Virus record (IMG/VR): IMGVR_UViG_3300013111_000758
Span: 1-63,275 of that record
Strand: one strand, 5' to 3'
Origin: a virus
DNA: 63,275 nt
Shown here: positions 42,621 through 50,865 of the stretch, in pieces
How positions within the stretch are numbered: position 1 is the first letter of the stretch
Layout of the letters: each line of letters opens with the position of its first letter
The notes under the pieces: model-generated
Databases searched by the model: none
The model's input: the letters and a program-made list of their open reading frames with translations, nothing else
Told to the model about the DNA's origin: nothing
Made by a program: the position numbers and the translations under genes

Positions 42621-43676
42621 CTATCTCATCCTCTCATCCCAGCAGCACTCGCCGTACCACTGGTCGGTTCCGTCCTTGTTCACGTAGTGGGCCGTCCGGC
42701 CCGAGGTCTTCTTCTTGCAGCCGCCGCAGGTGAGCAGCAGGGTCCTGGGGGGCATGCCCGCATCCAGTTCCGCCGCGGTGAGGATGTCCTCCTCGGTCCA
42801 GCCGCAGGACAGCAGGTACTCCACCTGCTCGTCGAGGCCGCCGTTGTTGATGCTGGCACGCTGCCTGGACTTCTCCTGGTCCATGGCGCCGTCGAGGTGC
42901 TCGGCCTCGATGTGGTTGCGCTCCAGGAACTGGACGATGGCGGTGGCGAGGCCAGAGTTGTCGGGTGGCCCCTCGGCGTCGATGTGCTGGATCTGCTGGA
43001 TGAGGTATGCCCGCTGCTCGGGGTCGTTGAGGGCGTACTCCTGGGCGGCGACGTCGTCGTCGAACTGGGCGCACGTGTCGCACCGCTGGATGGACCAGCC
43101 GCGGTTGGAGTCGAAGAGGTCCCAGCCCCGGCAGCCCGGGTCGCAGTCGTGGCCCTCGTCGAGGGAGGCGAACCCCTCGGTGGGGGCGAAGGCCGCGGCC
43201 TCGCACTCGGCCAGAGCCTTGCCGTGAGGCAGCTGCTCCTTGAACCGCGCCTCGAGGGACAGCTTGATGTCGCCGGTGACGCCGAGGATCAGTGTGTCGC
43301 CCTCGTTGGACAGCACGTCGTAGTGGATGTCGGTCATCAGGGGGTGGCCACAGCGCGCAGCCATGGTCTCCAGCACCGTCTCGACGTCGTGGCCGATGAA
43401 CTCGGAGAGCTCCATCTTGATGGTGTAGGCGCGGTGGGTGTTCTCCTCGGGGATCCCGAGCTCCTTGATGATGGGGCGGTCCGGGCCATCCCCGTCGTAG
43501 TAGTCGACCAGGAAGCGGTCGCCGTTGGGCATGGTGCACTCGAAGGCGTGCCGGTTGCCGGGGTCGCGCATCTGCTCCTCAGCTCGAGCACACGCCACCT
43601 GGAGGGCGTCCTCGGTGGTGTACTGCTCGTCTACGTCGAAGACGTCGGCAGCCCACTCGACGCGGATGTCTGGCAT
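42621..43676 (-). CDS. Cys-rich hypothetical protein
   Basis: 351 residues. Alpha/beta N-terminal domain (residues 1-150), then Cys clusters CDPGCRGW and CDTC (about 185-205), a helical part, and a C-terminal zinc ribbon CGGCKKKT...WYGECCWDE. ATG 43676 overlaps the preceding gene by 46 bases; a GAGGAG lies just upstream. No family recognised. Confidence 0.55.
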   Translation of the reverse strand: MPDIRVEWAADVFDVDEQYTTEDALQVACARAEEQMRDPGNRHAFECTMPNGDRFLVDYYDGDGPDRPIIKELGIPEENTHRAYTIKMELSEFIGHDVETVLETMAARCGHPLMTDIHYDVLSNEGDTLILGVTGDIKLSLEARFKEQLPHGKALAECEAAAFAPTEGFASLDEGHDCDPGCRGWDLFDSNRGWSIQRCDTCAQFDDDVAAQEYALNDPEQRAYLIQQIQHIDAEGPPDNSGLATAIVQFLERNHIEAEHLDGAMDQEKSRQRASINNGGLDEQVEYLLSCGWTEEDILTAAELDAGMPPRTLLLTCGGCKKKTSGRTAHYVNKDGTDQWYGECCWDERMR

Positions 43677-44092
43677 GGGGTCTCCTCTCTCGGGGCCACG
43701 GTGACGAGGTGGGGGCCCTTGCCCCCACGGTCCGCCCTGTCCCTCTCGTACAGCACCTCGACGGTGCAGGGTTCGGTGATCAGCTGGGGCAGGACCTCCT
43801 CGAGGAACACGTCGATCTCATCGCCGTAGTTCTTCAGGCTGCACACGACGTCCCAGACGCCGTCCACGACCTTCCTCGTGTTGTCTCCCCACTCTGGGGG
43901 CATGTAGCAGACGGCGCCGCGGGGGATGAAGTCCCGGCGGCCGATCTTCGACCACTGCGGAATCTCCAGCTCCGGGGTGTCAGCTGCGATGTCGCTCCAG
44001 CTCGGCCACGGGTCCTTGTCCAGCCTGTCGGCTACTCGGGCACCCAGCTCGTTGAGCTTGGCGGTGAAGCGGACGCCGGTGTAGTCGCCCAT
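43631..44092 (-). CDS. Hypothetical protein
   Basis: 153 residues. Contains WPSWSDIAADTPELEIPQWSKIG and a region ending VFLEEVLPQLITEPCTVEVLYERDR, with a Ser/Pro-rich tail that overlaps the next gene. ATG 44092 shares its first base region with the stop of the preceding gene. Unknown function. Confidence 0.5.
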   Translation of the reverse strand: MGDYTGVRFTAKLNELGARVADRLDKDPWPSWSDIAADTPELEIPQWSKIGRRDFIPRGAVCYMPPEWGDNTRKVVDGVWDVVCSLKNYGDEIDVFLEEVLPQLITEPCTVEVLYERDRADRGGKGPHLVTVAPREETPCQTSASSGLPTSST

Positions 44093-44604
44093 CAGGTCCT
44101 CCCGTACTTCTTGTTGAGGCGGTCGCGCTCAGCGCGCTCCCGCTTGCGCTTGACCTCCTCGTCCGCCGCGGACCACACGGTGCCGAAGGTGGCGCCGTGG
44201 ATGTCGACGACGGCCCAGCCGCCGCCGAAGCTGCCCAGCAGGGGCCGGGTGCAGGTCCCTGCCCAGGTCATCTTCCAGACCATCTTCGGGCGGAACTTCT
44301 TGATGAAGGCGTGCACGAACTCGGTGACGTGCTCCGCTCGGAAGCAGCCGCCATCGTCGTACATCCATACGCCCTCGGCGTCGACCTCCCAGGTGAAGCG
44401 CGGCCAGTCGTCGTCCTCGATGAGGGTGGGTTCGATGTGCTCCAGGAGGAAGGCTGTTTCCTCGTCCCCCTCCTGCTTGATGGTTTCGGCATCCCAGCCG
44501 CCGGTGGAGTCCACGGGGCGCAGGATCTTCTCGACCCACGCCTTCTCCTCGTCAGTCAGCTCCACGATGAGCTGGTCGCTGAATTGCTCGTAGTAGTCAG
44601 CCAT
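44092..44604 (-). CDS. Hypothetical protein, MADYY family member 1
   Basis: 170 residues beginning MADYYEQFSDQLIVELTDEE; an acidic first half with a WPRFTWEVDAEGVWMYDDGG strand region and a basic C-terminal helix. The start is in ATGGCTGA, overlapping the upstream stop. The next gene upstream encodes a shorter protein with the same MADYY start, suggesting duplication of at least the N-terminal segment. Confidence 0.55.
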   Translation of the reverse strand: MADYYEQFSDQLIVELTDEEKAWVEKILRPVDSTGGWDAETIKQEGDEETAFLLEHIEPTLIEDDDWPRFTWEVDAEGVWMYDDGGCFRAEHVTEFVHAFIKKFRPKMVWKMTWAGTCTRPLLGSFGGGWAVVDIHGATFGTVWSAADEEVKRKRERAERDRLNKKYGRT

Positions 44605-44881
44605 CGTCGTTCTCCTCGTCCTGGCACGGGTAGCAGTCGCAGCACTCACACAGCTCGTTGCCGTGCTCGTCCAGACCCATGAACTCCGGTGCGCTCCGCT
44701 GCTCGATGAGCAGCTTGGCCATCTCGGCGGGTGTGACCTTGATGCACTCCTGGGTCTTCACGTCCCCGGAGAACGCGCCCGTCTCGGCCTCGGTCAGGCA
44801 CTCCTTGAGGTCTGCGTCGCCGAGGTCCTCGTCCTGGGACAGGATCTCGACCACGAACGTGGTCTTGTAGTAGTCAGCCAT
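44597..44881 (-). CDS. Hypothetical protein, MADYY family member 2
   Basis: 94 residues beginning MADYYKTTFVVEILSQDEDLG and ending with a Cys cluster CECCDCYPCQDEEN, a likely metal site. Overlaps both neighbours through ATGGCTGA-type junctions. Function unknown. Confidence 0.55.
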   Translation of the reverse strand: MADYYKTTFVVEILSQDEDLGDADLKECLTEAETGAFSGDVKTQECIKVTPAEMAKLLIEQRSAPEFMGLDEHGNELCECCDCYPCQDEENDDG

Positions 44882-45683
44882 CGTCTTCCTCCTCGAAGAT
44901 GCTCAGCGCCTCCTCCACGAGGGTGGGGGCGTGCTTGTCCAGGATGCGCCGCCAGCTGGGGTCCTCCAGCATGCGGGACACGAGGCTCCAGCACTGGTTG
45001 GCACGCTCCTGCGGCGGCGTCTTGCGGTCCGGGGCCTTGAGAGCCAGCATCGCCCCGTCGACGACCTTGCCCAGGTGGTGCAGCATGTCGGCGAAGGCGA
45101 TGGCGGGCTGCCGCCTGTTGAACTTGGCCACCGCGCTGTAGCTGAGGTCCACGTCCTGGTAGTGGTCGAGGTCCTCGCAGATCTCCTCCACGCTGACCCA
45201 GACCTTGTAGTCCATGAATGGGGCCTTCTCGACCTCGCAGTCGAGGCACCAGCCGTTCTCCTCGATGGAGAGGCGGTGCTGGACGGCGACGCCGCCGTAG
45301 ATGGTCCGGCACTTCGGGCAGATGAAGTCGGGGATGGTGATGTTCTCCCCGCACTCGCCGCGGCACACGGCGATCAGGGTGCTGTGCTTGCCCTCGCCCC
45401 GCCGCTCGTGGCCGACGGTGCCGCACTCGCACAGCGGGCACTCATCGCCCTCGTCCACGTCGAGCAGGTCGTACTTGGTGTACTTCTCCAGGGTGAAGGG
45501 CGCGTTGAAGACGGCGCAGAACTGCGCCTTCCGGAAGCGCGCCTGGGTCAGCAGGTTGTCGTTGGCCCAGTCCACCAGCACGTCGTGGTTGGGGTTGGTG
45601 ACGCTGGTCAGGAAGTCGGGCACCGCCACCACGACGGTCTCCCAGGTGTGGTCGTCGAAGGCGAGGATGTACTCAACGCGCAT
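44874..45683 (-). CDS. Zinc-ribbon hypothetical protein
   Basis: 269 residues. N-terminal domain MRVEYILAFDDHTWETVVV with DVLVDWANDNLL, then CPLCECG, CRGECGENITIPDFICPKC and CLDCE, indicating one or two zinc ribbons at about 80-150, and a helical C-terminal half. ATG 45683 is chosen because GGAGG lies seven bases upstream; it overlaps the preceding gene by 11 bases. Confidence 0.55.
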   Translation of the reverse strand: MRVEYILAFDDHTWETVVVAVPDFLTSVTNPNHDVLVDWANDNLLTQARFRKAQFCAVFNAPFTLEKYTKYDLLDVDEGDECPLCECGTVGHERRGEGKHSTLIAVCRGECGENITIPDFICPKCRTIYGGVAVQHRLSIEENGWCLDCEVEKAPFMDYKVWVSVEEICEDLDHYQDVDLSYSAVAKFNRRQPAIAFADMLHHLGKVVDGAMLALKAPDRKTPPQERANQCWSLVSRMLEDPSWRRILDKHAPTLVEEALSIFEEEDDG

Positions 45684-45972
45684 CGTCATCCTCCAGGTCG
45701 AGCTCGTTGCACTTCCGGTCGATGTACTCCTGCTGCCGGCGCGCACGCCACTTGGAGAGCATGCCGAGGATGAGGAAGCACCACAGGGGGATGCAGATGA
45801 CGCCGGAGACGATGATGCCCGCGAGGACGCCGCGGTTGAGGATGAGCTCGGCCTCCCACTCGGGGCGGACGAGCCACAGGACGAAGCAGAAGATGGCGGA
45901 CCACGAGATCAGGTGCCAGAAGGTGGCCATGGTCATCATGAAGACGCGCTCGCCGTTGGTGCGGTACTTCAC
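45673..45972 (-). CDS. Two-helix membrane protein
   Basis: 99 residues. Two transmembrane segments: MMTMATFWHLISWSAIFCFVL and VLAGIIVSGVICIPLWCFLIL, followed by a charged tail. GTG 45972 overlaps the preceding stop (GTGA) and has GGAGG seven bases upstream. Unknown role at the host membrane. Confidence 0.6.
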   Translation of the reverse strand: MKYRTNGERVFMMTMATFWHLISWSAIFCFVLWLVRPEWEAELILNRGVLAGIIVSGVICIPLWCFLILGMLSKWRARRQQEYIDRKCNELDLEDDDAR

Positions 45973-46319
45973 TTCGACACCTCCAGGCCGATGACGAACC
46001 ACAGCTCGTCACCGCCATCCTCCTCGTTGTAGGTGTGGTCCCAGTCCAGCGAGAGCTCCGTGGAGCAGTCGGGGCACGTCATCTCGAAGGTGGGTGCCGC
46101 GAGCTCGCAGATGGGCTCCTCGAGGTCGACGAGGCAGTGGGGGCAGATCGGGGGCCACTTGAAGTGGTCCGAGCCCACGTGGGGGTTGTAGGCCTTGGCC
46201 TTGTCAGGCTCAGGCTTCTCCGTCTCCGGAGGCACCAGGGGCTTCACAGGGATCGGGCCGAGGCCCGTCCACTGCTCCAGCTCCTTGCGCATCTCCTTGT
46301 CGTCCTTGTCGCTCAACAT
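45969..46319 (-). CDS. Zinc-ribbon protein
   Basis: 116 residues: charged N-terminal 50, then CPHC-x21-CPDC forming a zinc ribbon with DELWFVIGLE at the end. ATG 46319 is preceded by GAGAGG. Overlaps neighbours on both sides. Confidence 0.6.
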   Translation of the reverse strand: MLSDKDDKEMRKELEQWTGLGPIPVKPLVPPETEKPEPDKAKAYNPHVGSDHFKWPPICPHCLVDLEEPICELAAPTFEMTCPDCSTELSLDWDHTYNEEDGGDELWFVIGLEVSK

Positions 46320-46662
46320 CAGTCCTCTCCAGCCACTGGCGCCTCATGCGCAGGGCTTCTTGCAGGGTTTCGGGCACGTCCACCTCGTCCCGGTAGTTGC
46401 TCCCAGTGCAGGTGAAGCGCTGGCAGATCCCGGGGCGGTTCTCGTAGTCGATGCAGCCCACGTCGGGCCGGTAGTTGCGGCAGAAGGCACGCCACAGGGT
46501 CGTGGGCTGCTCGTTGCCTGGGATGATGACCTCGCTGTTCTCCTGCTGGGAGTAGATGACCAGCAGGGACTCGAACTCTGGGAGCATGTTGGGTCGGGTG
46601 CTGCCCCACACAGGCGGGAGGTAGATGTTGCGACAGCAGCGGCCACACTTCTGGCAGGTCAA
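46210..46662 (-). CDS. YkgJ-type Cys-cluster protein
   Basis: 150 residues. MTCQKCGRCCRNIYLPP at the N-terminus plus FCRNYRPDVGCIDYENRPGIC...F give the CxxCGxCC and CxxY/xxRPxxC pattern of the YkgJ family, putative metal-cluster proteins. The last 35 residues overlap the next gene and are low-complexity. TTG 46662 overlaps the upstream stop (TTGA). Confidence 0.6.
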   Translation of the reverse strand: MTCQKCGRCCRNIYLPPVWGSTRPNMLPEFESLLVIYSQQENSEVIIPGNEQPTTLWRAFCRNYRPDVGCIDYENRPGICQRFTCTGSNYRDEVDVPETLQEALRMRRQWLERTDVERQGRQGDAQGAGAVDGPRPDPCEAPGASGDGEA

Positions 46663-46985
46663 TACTTGTTCACCTTCGGGTACGCCTCGTCGAGCCCGGG
46701 CCGGCCCTTCTCGTGGCGGATGAAGTGCTGCTTCGCTCCCGTGATGATCGGGGTCTTGTGTGCGTCGACCAGGTAGTCCGCGTAGGCGTGGGCCATCATG
46801 CGGCCGAGGTATTCGGCCTCGCGCGTGGTGGGGTGGTCTGGTGGGGCGTAGCGGTCGGCCTCCAGCTCCTCTTCGGCCTGGTGCAGTGAGGCTCCGCAGC
46901 TCTCGCAGGAGTCGAGCCCCTCTGCCTCGAGGAAGTCCTCGTAGAACTCGGCGGAGCAGTCGGGGCAGATGACGATGACGCTCAC
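46659..46985 (-). CDS. Zinc-ribbon protein
   Basis: 108 residues: CPDC-x16-CESCG at residues 8-31 forms a rubredoxin-like knuckle pair, followed by a helical domain (REAEYLGRMMAHAYADYLVDAH). GTG 46985 overlaps the upstream stop. Function unknown. Confidence 0.6.
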   Translation of the reverse strand: MSVIVICPDCSAEFYEDFLEAEGLDSCESCGASLHQAEEELEADRYAPPDHPTTREAEYLGRMMAHAYADYLVDAHKTPIITGAKQHFIRHEKGRPGLDEAYPKVNKY

Positions 46986-47437
46986 GGCATCCCCCTCATC
47001 AGCTCCTTGTAGTCGAAGGGGCTCCCCAGTGCGTTGACGACCGACACAGTCTCGCTGCTGAAGTCCTGGGGCTCATTGTTGCGGAGCTCCACCCACCTGG
47101 AGACCTCGATGCGGTCCATGACGAAGTCGATGCCCTCCTCCGTGGGACGGTACTCTCCCCGGCCCCTGCGCTCCAGCAGGCCCCAGTGGACGAGGTAGGA
47201 CGCGTCCGTGGAGGACTTCCGGGTTCCTGCGGCGTCCAGGTCGCGGACGTGGGTCCACTCCCCGGTCCGCCGGTATTGCCTGACGAGGTGGATGAGGAAG
47301 GTGGCCATCTCCCGGTGGAGCTTCCGCCGGTAGACCTTGACGAAATGCCGGCAGCAGGGGCACTCCACCCCGTCGCGTGCGCGAGCGTCCACGTAGTCTC
47401 TGGCCTCCTTCAGGGGTGTCTTGGGCCCGAGGATCAT
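46982..47437 (-). CDS. Putative winged-helix protein with Cys pair
   Basis: 151 residues. CPCC near residue 27, then MATFLIHLVRQYRRTGEWTHVRDL and SYLVHWGLLERRGRGEYRPTEEGIDFV, a pattern of helices and wing like PadR/MarR-type winged-helix DNA-binding domains. ATG 47437 overlaps the upstream stop. Possibly a transcriptional regulator. Confidence 0.55.
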   Translation of the reverse strand: MILGPKTPLKEARDYVDARARDGVECPCCRHFVKVYRRKLHREMATFLIHLVRQYRRTGEWTHVRDLDAAGTRKSSTDASYLVHWGLLERRGRGEYRPTEEGIDFVMDRIEVSRWVELRNNEPQDFSSETVSVVNALGSPFDYKELMRGMP

Positions 47438-48075
47438 CGTGCCAGCCCCAGCAGCATGAGGGCGAGGTCGTTGGCCACGGCCTCACGCTCGGCCTCGTTG
47501 TCCAGGCAGGCTCCGTCGTTCCGGATGAGGGCAAGCAGGAGCTTGTTCGTCAGCCACTCCTCCTCGGTCTCCTCCCCCAGCTTCATGCAGGGGATGATGA
47601 TGTTGGCCTTGCTGAAGTGGTCGAGGTCCTCCTCGAACTCGTCGATGGTGGCCGCCAGGCGCGTCACACGCTCGTCGGTGACGGAGGCCGGCCGCAGCTC
47701 GGCCAGGCGCGCCTTGAGCTCACGCAGGTTGTAGCCGAAGGCCTCCTTGGCGCCCTCGTCGTCGGGCGGCCGGGGGATGATGGTGTACACCAGCGTCGAG
47801 AGGGCCTCGGTGGTCTCGCTGTCCCACTCGTGGTCAGGGTCCCCGTGGGGGTGCAGGACCCCGTGCATCTGCTCGAGCACCCGCAGCATGAGGCGGCCTC
47901 TCGAGTAGTCCTCGGGGGGATCCAGGATGCGGGGGTGCCCCTCGACGCCCGTGCGCTCCTTGATGTGCTCGGCGTGCCCCTGGATGAGGCACAGGGGACA
48001 GTATGCGGCGTTGTTGCGGGTGACGTAGGACGGCTGGTCGCCGTGCCTGGGGCAGTCAATCCTGGGGTGGTCCAT
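47434..48075 (-). CDS. Helical protein with N-terminal zinc motif
   Basis: 213 residues. CPRHGDQPSYVTRNNAAYCPLC at residues 8-29 is a zinc ribbon; the remainder is helical and acidic. ATG 48075 follows GAGGAGG and overlaps the preceding gene by 20 bases. No family recognised. Confidence 0.55.
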   Translation of the reverse strand: MDHPRIDCPRHGDQPSYVTRNNAAYCPLCLIQGHAEHIKERTGVEGHPRILDPPEDYSRGRLMLRVLEQMHGVLHPHGDPDHEWDSETTEALSTLVYTIIPRPPDDEGAKEAFGYNLRELKARLAELRPASVTDERVTRLAATIDEFEEDLDHFSKANIIIPCMKLGEETEEEWLTNKLLLALIRNDGACLDNEAEREAVANDLALMLLGLAR

Positions 48076-49012
48076 CGGACTCCTCCTCTCCTCCCACCGT
48101 GACGGTCAGGTTGACGAGCTCCACCGGCGTCGCGGGCAGGTAGACGGCCTTCAGGTGCTCGCCATCGTACTCGGTCTTCTCGAGCAGCATCTTGCCCACG
48201 TGGCGTCTGTGGCCGTCGGGGCCCACAGTCCAGACCTGCCCCGACCTGGGGTTCATCTCGCAGGCCTTGAGGTCCCACCAGGCCGCGAGGATCTGGTTGC
48301 CTGCGGCGCGCATGTCCTCCTCGGGCCGGGTCTCGTGGATGAACCGCTCGGCGGCGGAGCGCACGGTCTCGACGATGAAGTCGGAGATCCAGGACTCGAA
48401 GGCCTTGGGGTCCTCGGCCAGCGCCGCCTTGACGTGCTCGCACTCGTTGAAGCCCTTGCCGCAGACGTTGCAGGTGTCGACGAACTTCAGGGGCTTCAGC
48501 GTCTCCGCTCCCTGCGCGTCCAGCGCGTTCCCCATCCCCACGAGGATGGGACCCAGCAGCTGGTCGACCTCCTGGTCTCGGCTGTGCAGGTGTCTCGCGA
48601 GGGTGTCGCGGTGGGGCATGTCCTCGCTCTTCAGGGCCGCCTCGAAGGCGCTGGCGATCTCGCCCCAGCCCCAGATGAACGAGCCATCAGCACTGGTGCG
48701 TCTCTCCGGGAGCGGGTCGCGGGTGGGGGTCCAGTCCTCACCGCGGTACTGCACCAGGCCGGCGTCCCACTCGCTGTAGTGGTCGCTGGAGCGGTCGAAG
48801 AAGATGCGGTGCCGGACGAGGAACTCCTCGAGCTCCTCGAAGCGGCCATAGGAGGCCTCGGAGTTGCCGGCGTGGAAGTCGTCGCCCTCCTCGAAGGTGG
48901 AGTCGACCTCGTAGGGGTCGAAGTTCTCGATGATCATCTCGTGGATACGTGGGACGAGCCACTTGGGCACGTCCCCCCCGATGCAGATGCTGCCCCAGAA
49001 GCGCTCACCCAT
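48056..49012 (-). CDS. Hypothetical protein following the AAA+ gene
   Basis: 318 residues, acidic, alpha/beta. A CNVCGKGFNECEH cluster near residue 180 is the only clear motif. ATG 49012 overlaps the stop of the CobS/MoxR-like gene (TGATG), so the two are coupled. It may be an accessory protein of the ATPase, by position. Confidence 0.55.
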   Translation of the reverse strand: MGERFWGSICIGGDVPKWLVPRIHEMIIENFDPYEVDSTFEEGDDFHAGNSEASYGRFEELEEFLVRHRIFFDRSSDHYSEWDAGLVQYRGEDWTPTRDPLPERRTSADGSFIWGWGEIASAFEAALKSEDMPHRDTLARHLHSRDQEVDQLLGPILVGMGNALDAQGAETLKPLKFVDTCNVCGKGFNECEHVKAALAEDPKAFESWISDFIVETVRSAAERFIHETRPEEDMRAAGNQILAAWWDLKACEMNPRSGQVWTVGPDGHRRHVGKMLLEKTEYDGEHLKAVYLPATPVELVNLTVTVGGEEESDGPPQD

Positions 49013-49953
49013 CAGAGCACCGACCTTCTCGTCCCGGGCTTGGACGGAGCGCGCAGGTTGGGCGGCGGGACCATCAGCTCGACGGCCGCGATGTCGACGC
49101 CGGCCTTGGCCTGGACGCGGGCATGGAAGGTGTCGCGCTCGGTCCCCTCGTCGTAGCGGTAGGACAGCAGCTTCAGGGCCTTGTCCAGCCCCATCGCCTG
49201 CGCGTCCTCCAGGGCCTGGACGAGGTCGCGTGTGCTGAGCTGGTAGGCCATGTCACCGGAGCGGGTCTCCTGGGCGACGGACAGCATGGTGTCCACCCAC
49301 TTCTCGTCGATGCCCGGCAGCACGGTCATGGCGATGACGCGCTCGGGGGAGATGCCCTTGACCAGGTCGAGCTCGGGGTAGCCGACCCACAGCTGCCTGA
49401 AGCGGCTCTGGAGGTCCTCGTTGAGCGCGTACGTGCCGCCGTGGGCCGCGGGGTTCATGGTGCCGATGGTCCAGAGCTTGGCCTTCTTGGCGGTCTTGAA
49501 GACGCGGCCGAGGGAGGGGATGCTGACCTGGCGCTGCCAGTCGGCGAAGCTGTTCAGCCCCTTCTGGAGCTGGGGGGTGAGGCCGTTGATCTCGTTGAGG
49601 AGCAGCACCACGCCGGCGGGCTTGTCCGGGTCCGTGCTGTCCATGATCTCGTTGGCCACGTCGATGGCCGAGGTGAGGCACCCGAGGGTGAAGTAGATGT
49701 GGTCGCCTTCCATGCCCAGGGCGCCGTAGAGGTGCTTCTCGCGCGTGCCCTCGGTGCAGCCGAACTCGATGACGAGGTAGTTGTGCTGGGCCGCCCAGGC
49801 GTAGACGCCCATGGTCTTGCCCACGCCCTTGGGGCCGAAGATGATGAGGGGCCTGCCCTCGAGCAGGTCCAGCGCACCCAGCAGGCCCACGGCATCCACA
49901 TACCCCGGGTCCTCCACGTGCAGGTCCTTGATGTCCAAACGACGAATCTCCAC
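49012..49953 (-). CDS. CobS/MoxR-like AAA+ ATPase
   Basis: 313 residues. Walker A GPKGVGKT at residues 40-47, Walker B GVVLLLNEINGL about 125-136 with Asn-Glu, sensor 1 in WTIGTMNP, and the Arg-finger-like LNEDLQSRF. Proteins of this type use ATP to remodel partner proteins, usually through a VWA-domain adaptor; the CobT-like VWA protein in the same operon is the obvious partner. GTG 49953 has GGAGG seven bases upstream. It heads the minus-strand operon, behind an ATAAGAG element. Confidence 0.85.
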   Translation of the reverse strand: MEIRRLDIKDLHVEDPGYVDAVGLLGALDLLEGRPLIIFGPKGVGKTMGVYAWAAQHNYLVIEFGCTEGTREKHLYGALGMEGDHIYFTLGCLTSAIDVANEIMDSTDPDKPAGVVLLLNEINGLTPQLQKGLNSFADWQRQVSIPSLGRVFKTAKKAKLWTIGTMNPAAHGGTYALNEDLQSRFRQLWVGYPELDLVKGISPERVIAMTVLPGIDEKWVDTMLSVAQETRSGDMAYQLSTRDLVQALEDAQAMGLDKALKLLSYRYDEGTERDTFHARVQAKAGVDIAAVELMVPPPNLRAPSKPGTRRSVL

Positions 49954-49991
49954 TGCCGTACCTCCTTGGCTGTTTGCAGCTACGTTCGAGT

Positions 49992-49998
49992 CTCTTAT
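49992..49998 (-). promoter_or_regulatory. ATAAGAG -10-like element
   Basis: Minus-strand CGGGGATAAGAG with ATCAAA 17 bases upstream, 39 bases before the GTG of the AAA+ gene; the 12-base string recurs exactly at 62307. Likely promoter of the large minus-strand operon. Confidence 0.55.
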
Positions 49999-50049
49999 CC
50001 CCGAAACCCTCGCATATTTGATTACGCGCGAAGGGCACTTTGCGGGGTC

Positions 50050-50064
50050 GCGACAGACTGTCGC
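50050..50064. repeat. Palindrome copy 7
   Basis: GCGACAGACTGTCGC, perfect, in the divergent intergenic region about 52 bases upstream of the ATAAGAG element and about 80 bases upstream of the plus-strand promoter at 50143. Confidence 0.85.
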
Positions 50065-50142
50065 GGGCGGCGCCTGGCTCGGACATGCGGACTGAGTATC
50101 AGAGGTCTGCACCAACTGGGGGTTGTTGTGTAAAGGAATCCG

Positions 50143-50172
50143 TTGACAACGCCTGCGACAGGACGGGATACT
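50143..50172 (+). promoter_or_regulatory. Promoter of lysis-region cassette
   Basis: TTGACA (50143-50148), 18-base spacer, GATACT (50167-50172). Transcription would start near 50180, where an ATG could be read as a leaderless start. Confidence 0.65.
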
Positions 50173-50248
50173 CCCAGCGATGGGCAACGACAATGGGCAG
50201 GTGAAAGAGGTCGGACAGGTCGGCACAACCCCGCTGACCCGGAGCACC

Positions 50249-50536
50249 ATGGCCACCCCCGCAGCCGTCGAGATCCTCGGCGGCCTCGTCGTCCGACAGC
50301 TCATCGAGTACGGCCACGTCACCTTCCGCATCAACCCGCCCGACGAGGGTGTCCACCTCATCGAGCCTTGGCGGGTCACCATCGACGGCGCGCCCCTGGC
50401 CATCCCACCTCACGCTCTGCTCGACGCCCTGACCGAAGAAGCCGCCATGGAGAAGATGATCCAGCAGGGGATGACCGACCAGGAGATCGTTCTGGCCCTG
50501 CAGGAGAGAGCCCGCCGCACCCACGTCAAGCAGTGA
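50249..50536 (+). CDS. Hypothetical protein
   Basis: 95 residues from ATG 50249, which has GGAG four bases upstream; ATG 50180 would add 23 residues and a leaderless start. MATPAAVEILGGLVVRQLIEYGHVTFRI then VTIDGAPLAIPPHALLDALTEEAAM, a small alpha/beta protein ending in a basic tail. Function unknown; first gene of the cassette with the endolysin. Confidence 0.55.
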   Translation: MATPAAVEILGGLVVRQLIEYGHVTFRINPPDEGVHLIEPWRVTIDGAPLAIPPHALLDALTEEAAMEKMIQQGMTDQEIVLALQERARRTHVKQ

Positions 50537-50554
50537 GGCGGGGGAGGACTGGAT

Positions 50555-50800
50555 ATGCACCTCAACACCGCTGCTGCCCTCATTCTCGCCGCCGGCGTCC
50601 TCGCCCTCGGCTACTTCTGGCCGGCCAAGGCTGACCTGAACTCGGTCGTACCCTATGCCGCTCAGGGGTGGTTCGAGGTAGAGTGTTCGGACGTGGACTG
50701 CATCCGGTACAATCCGAGAACTGGGGAGAGCTGGATCATGGCGTGTCCGGGGGCGCCCAAGGGCTGCGAGTGGGATCCCATCGAGGTACGTGAGCCGTGA
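50555..50800 (+). CDS. Small membrane-anchored Cys protein
   Basis: 81 residues. Residues 6-22 (AAALILAAGVLALGYFW) are a transmembrane anchor or uncleaved signal; the rest is probably periplasmic with four Cys (CSDVDC, ACPGAPKGC) able to form disulfides. GGGGAGG precedes ATG 50555. Next to the endolysin, so a lysis or exclusion role is possible. Confidence 0.6.
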   Translation: MHLNTAAALILAAGVLALGYFWPAKADLNSVVPYAAQGWFEVECSDVDCIRYNPRTGESWIMACPGAPKGCEWDPIEVREP

Positions 50801-50865
50801 CTACCGGCCGCCTTGCACCAACCGCCGGGCCGAGCTTCGGCGCGGACAGAAACAGGGAGTTCGAG

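Larger units (their letters stand above)
49954..50248. promoter_or_regulatory. Divergent control region
   Basis: 295 bases between the AAA+ gene (minus) and the lysis-region cassette (plus). Contains the minus-strand ATAAGAG element, palindrome copy 7 and the plus-strand TTGACA promoter. It is locally A+T-richer (for example CGCATATTTGATTACGCG). Nothing else recognised. Confidence 0.5.

Noticed and set aside
39673-49953. Cobalamin biosynthesis locus
   Set aside because: Only the CobS/CobT-like pair is present, with no CobN or other corrin enzymes, so a chelatase function is not supported.
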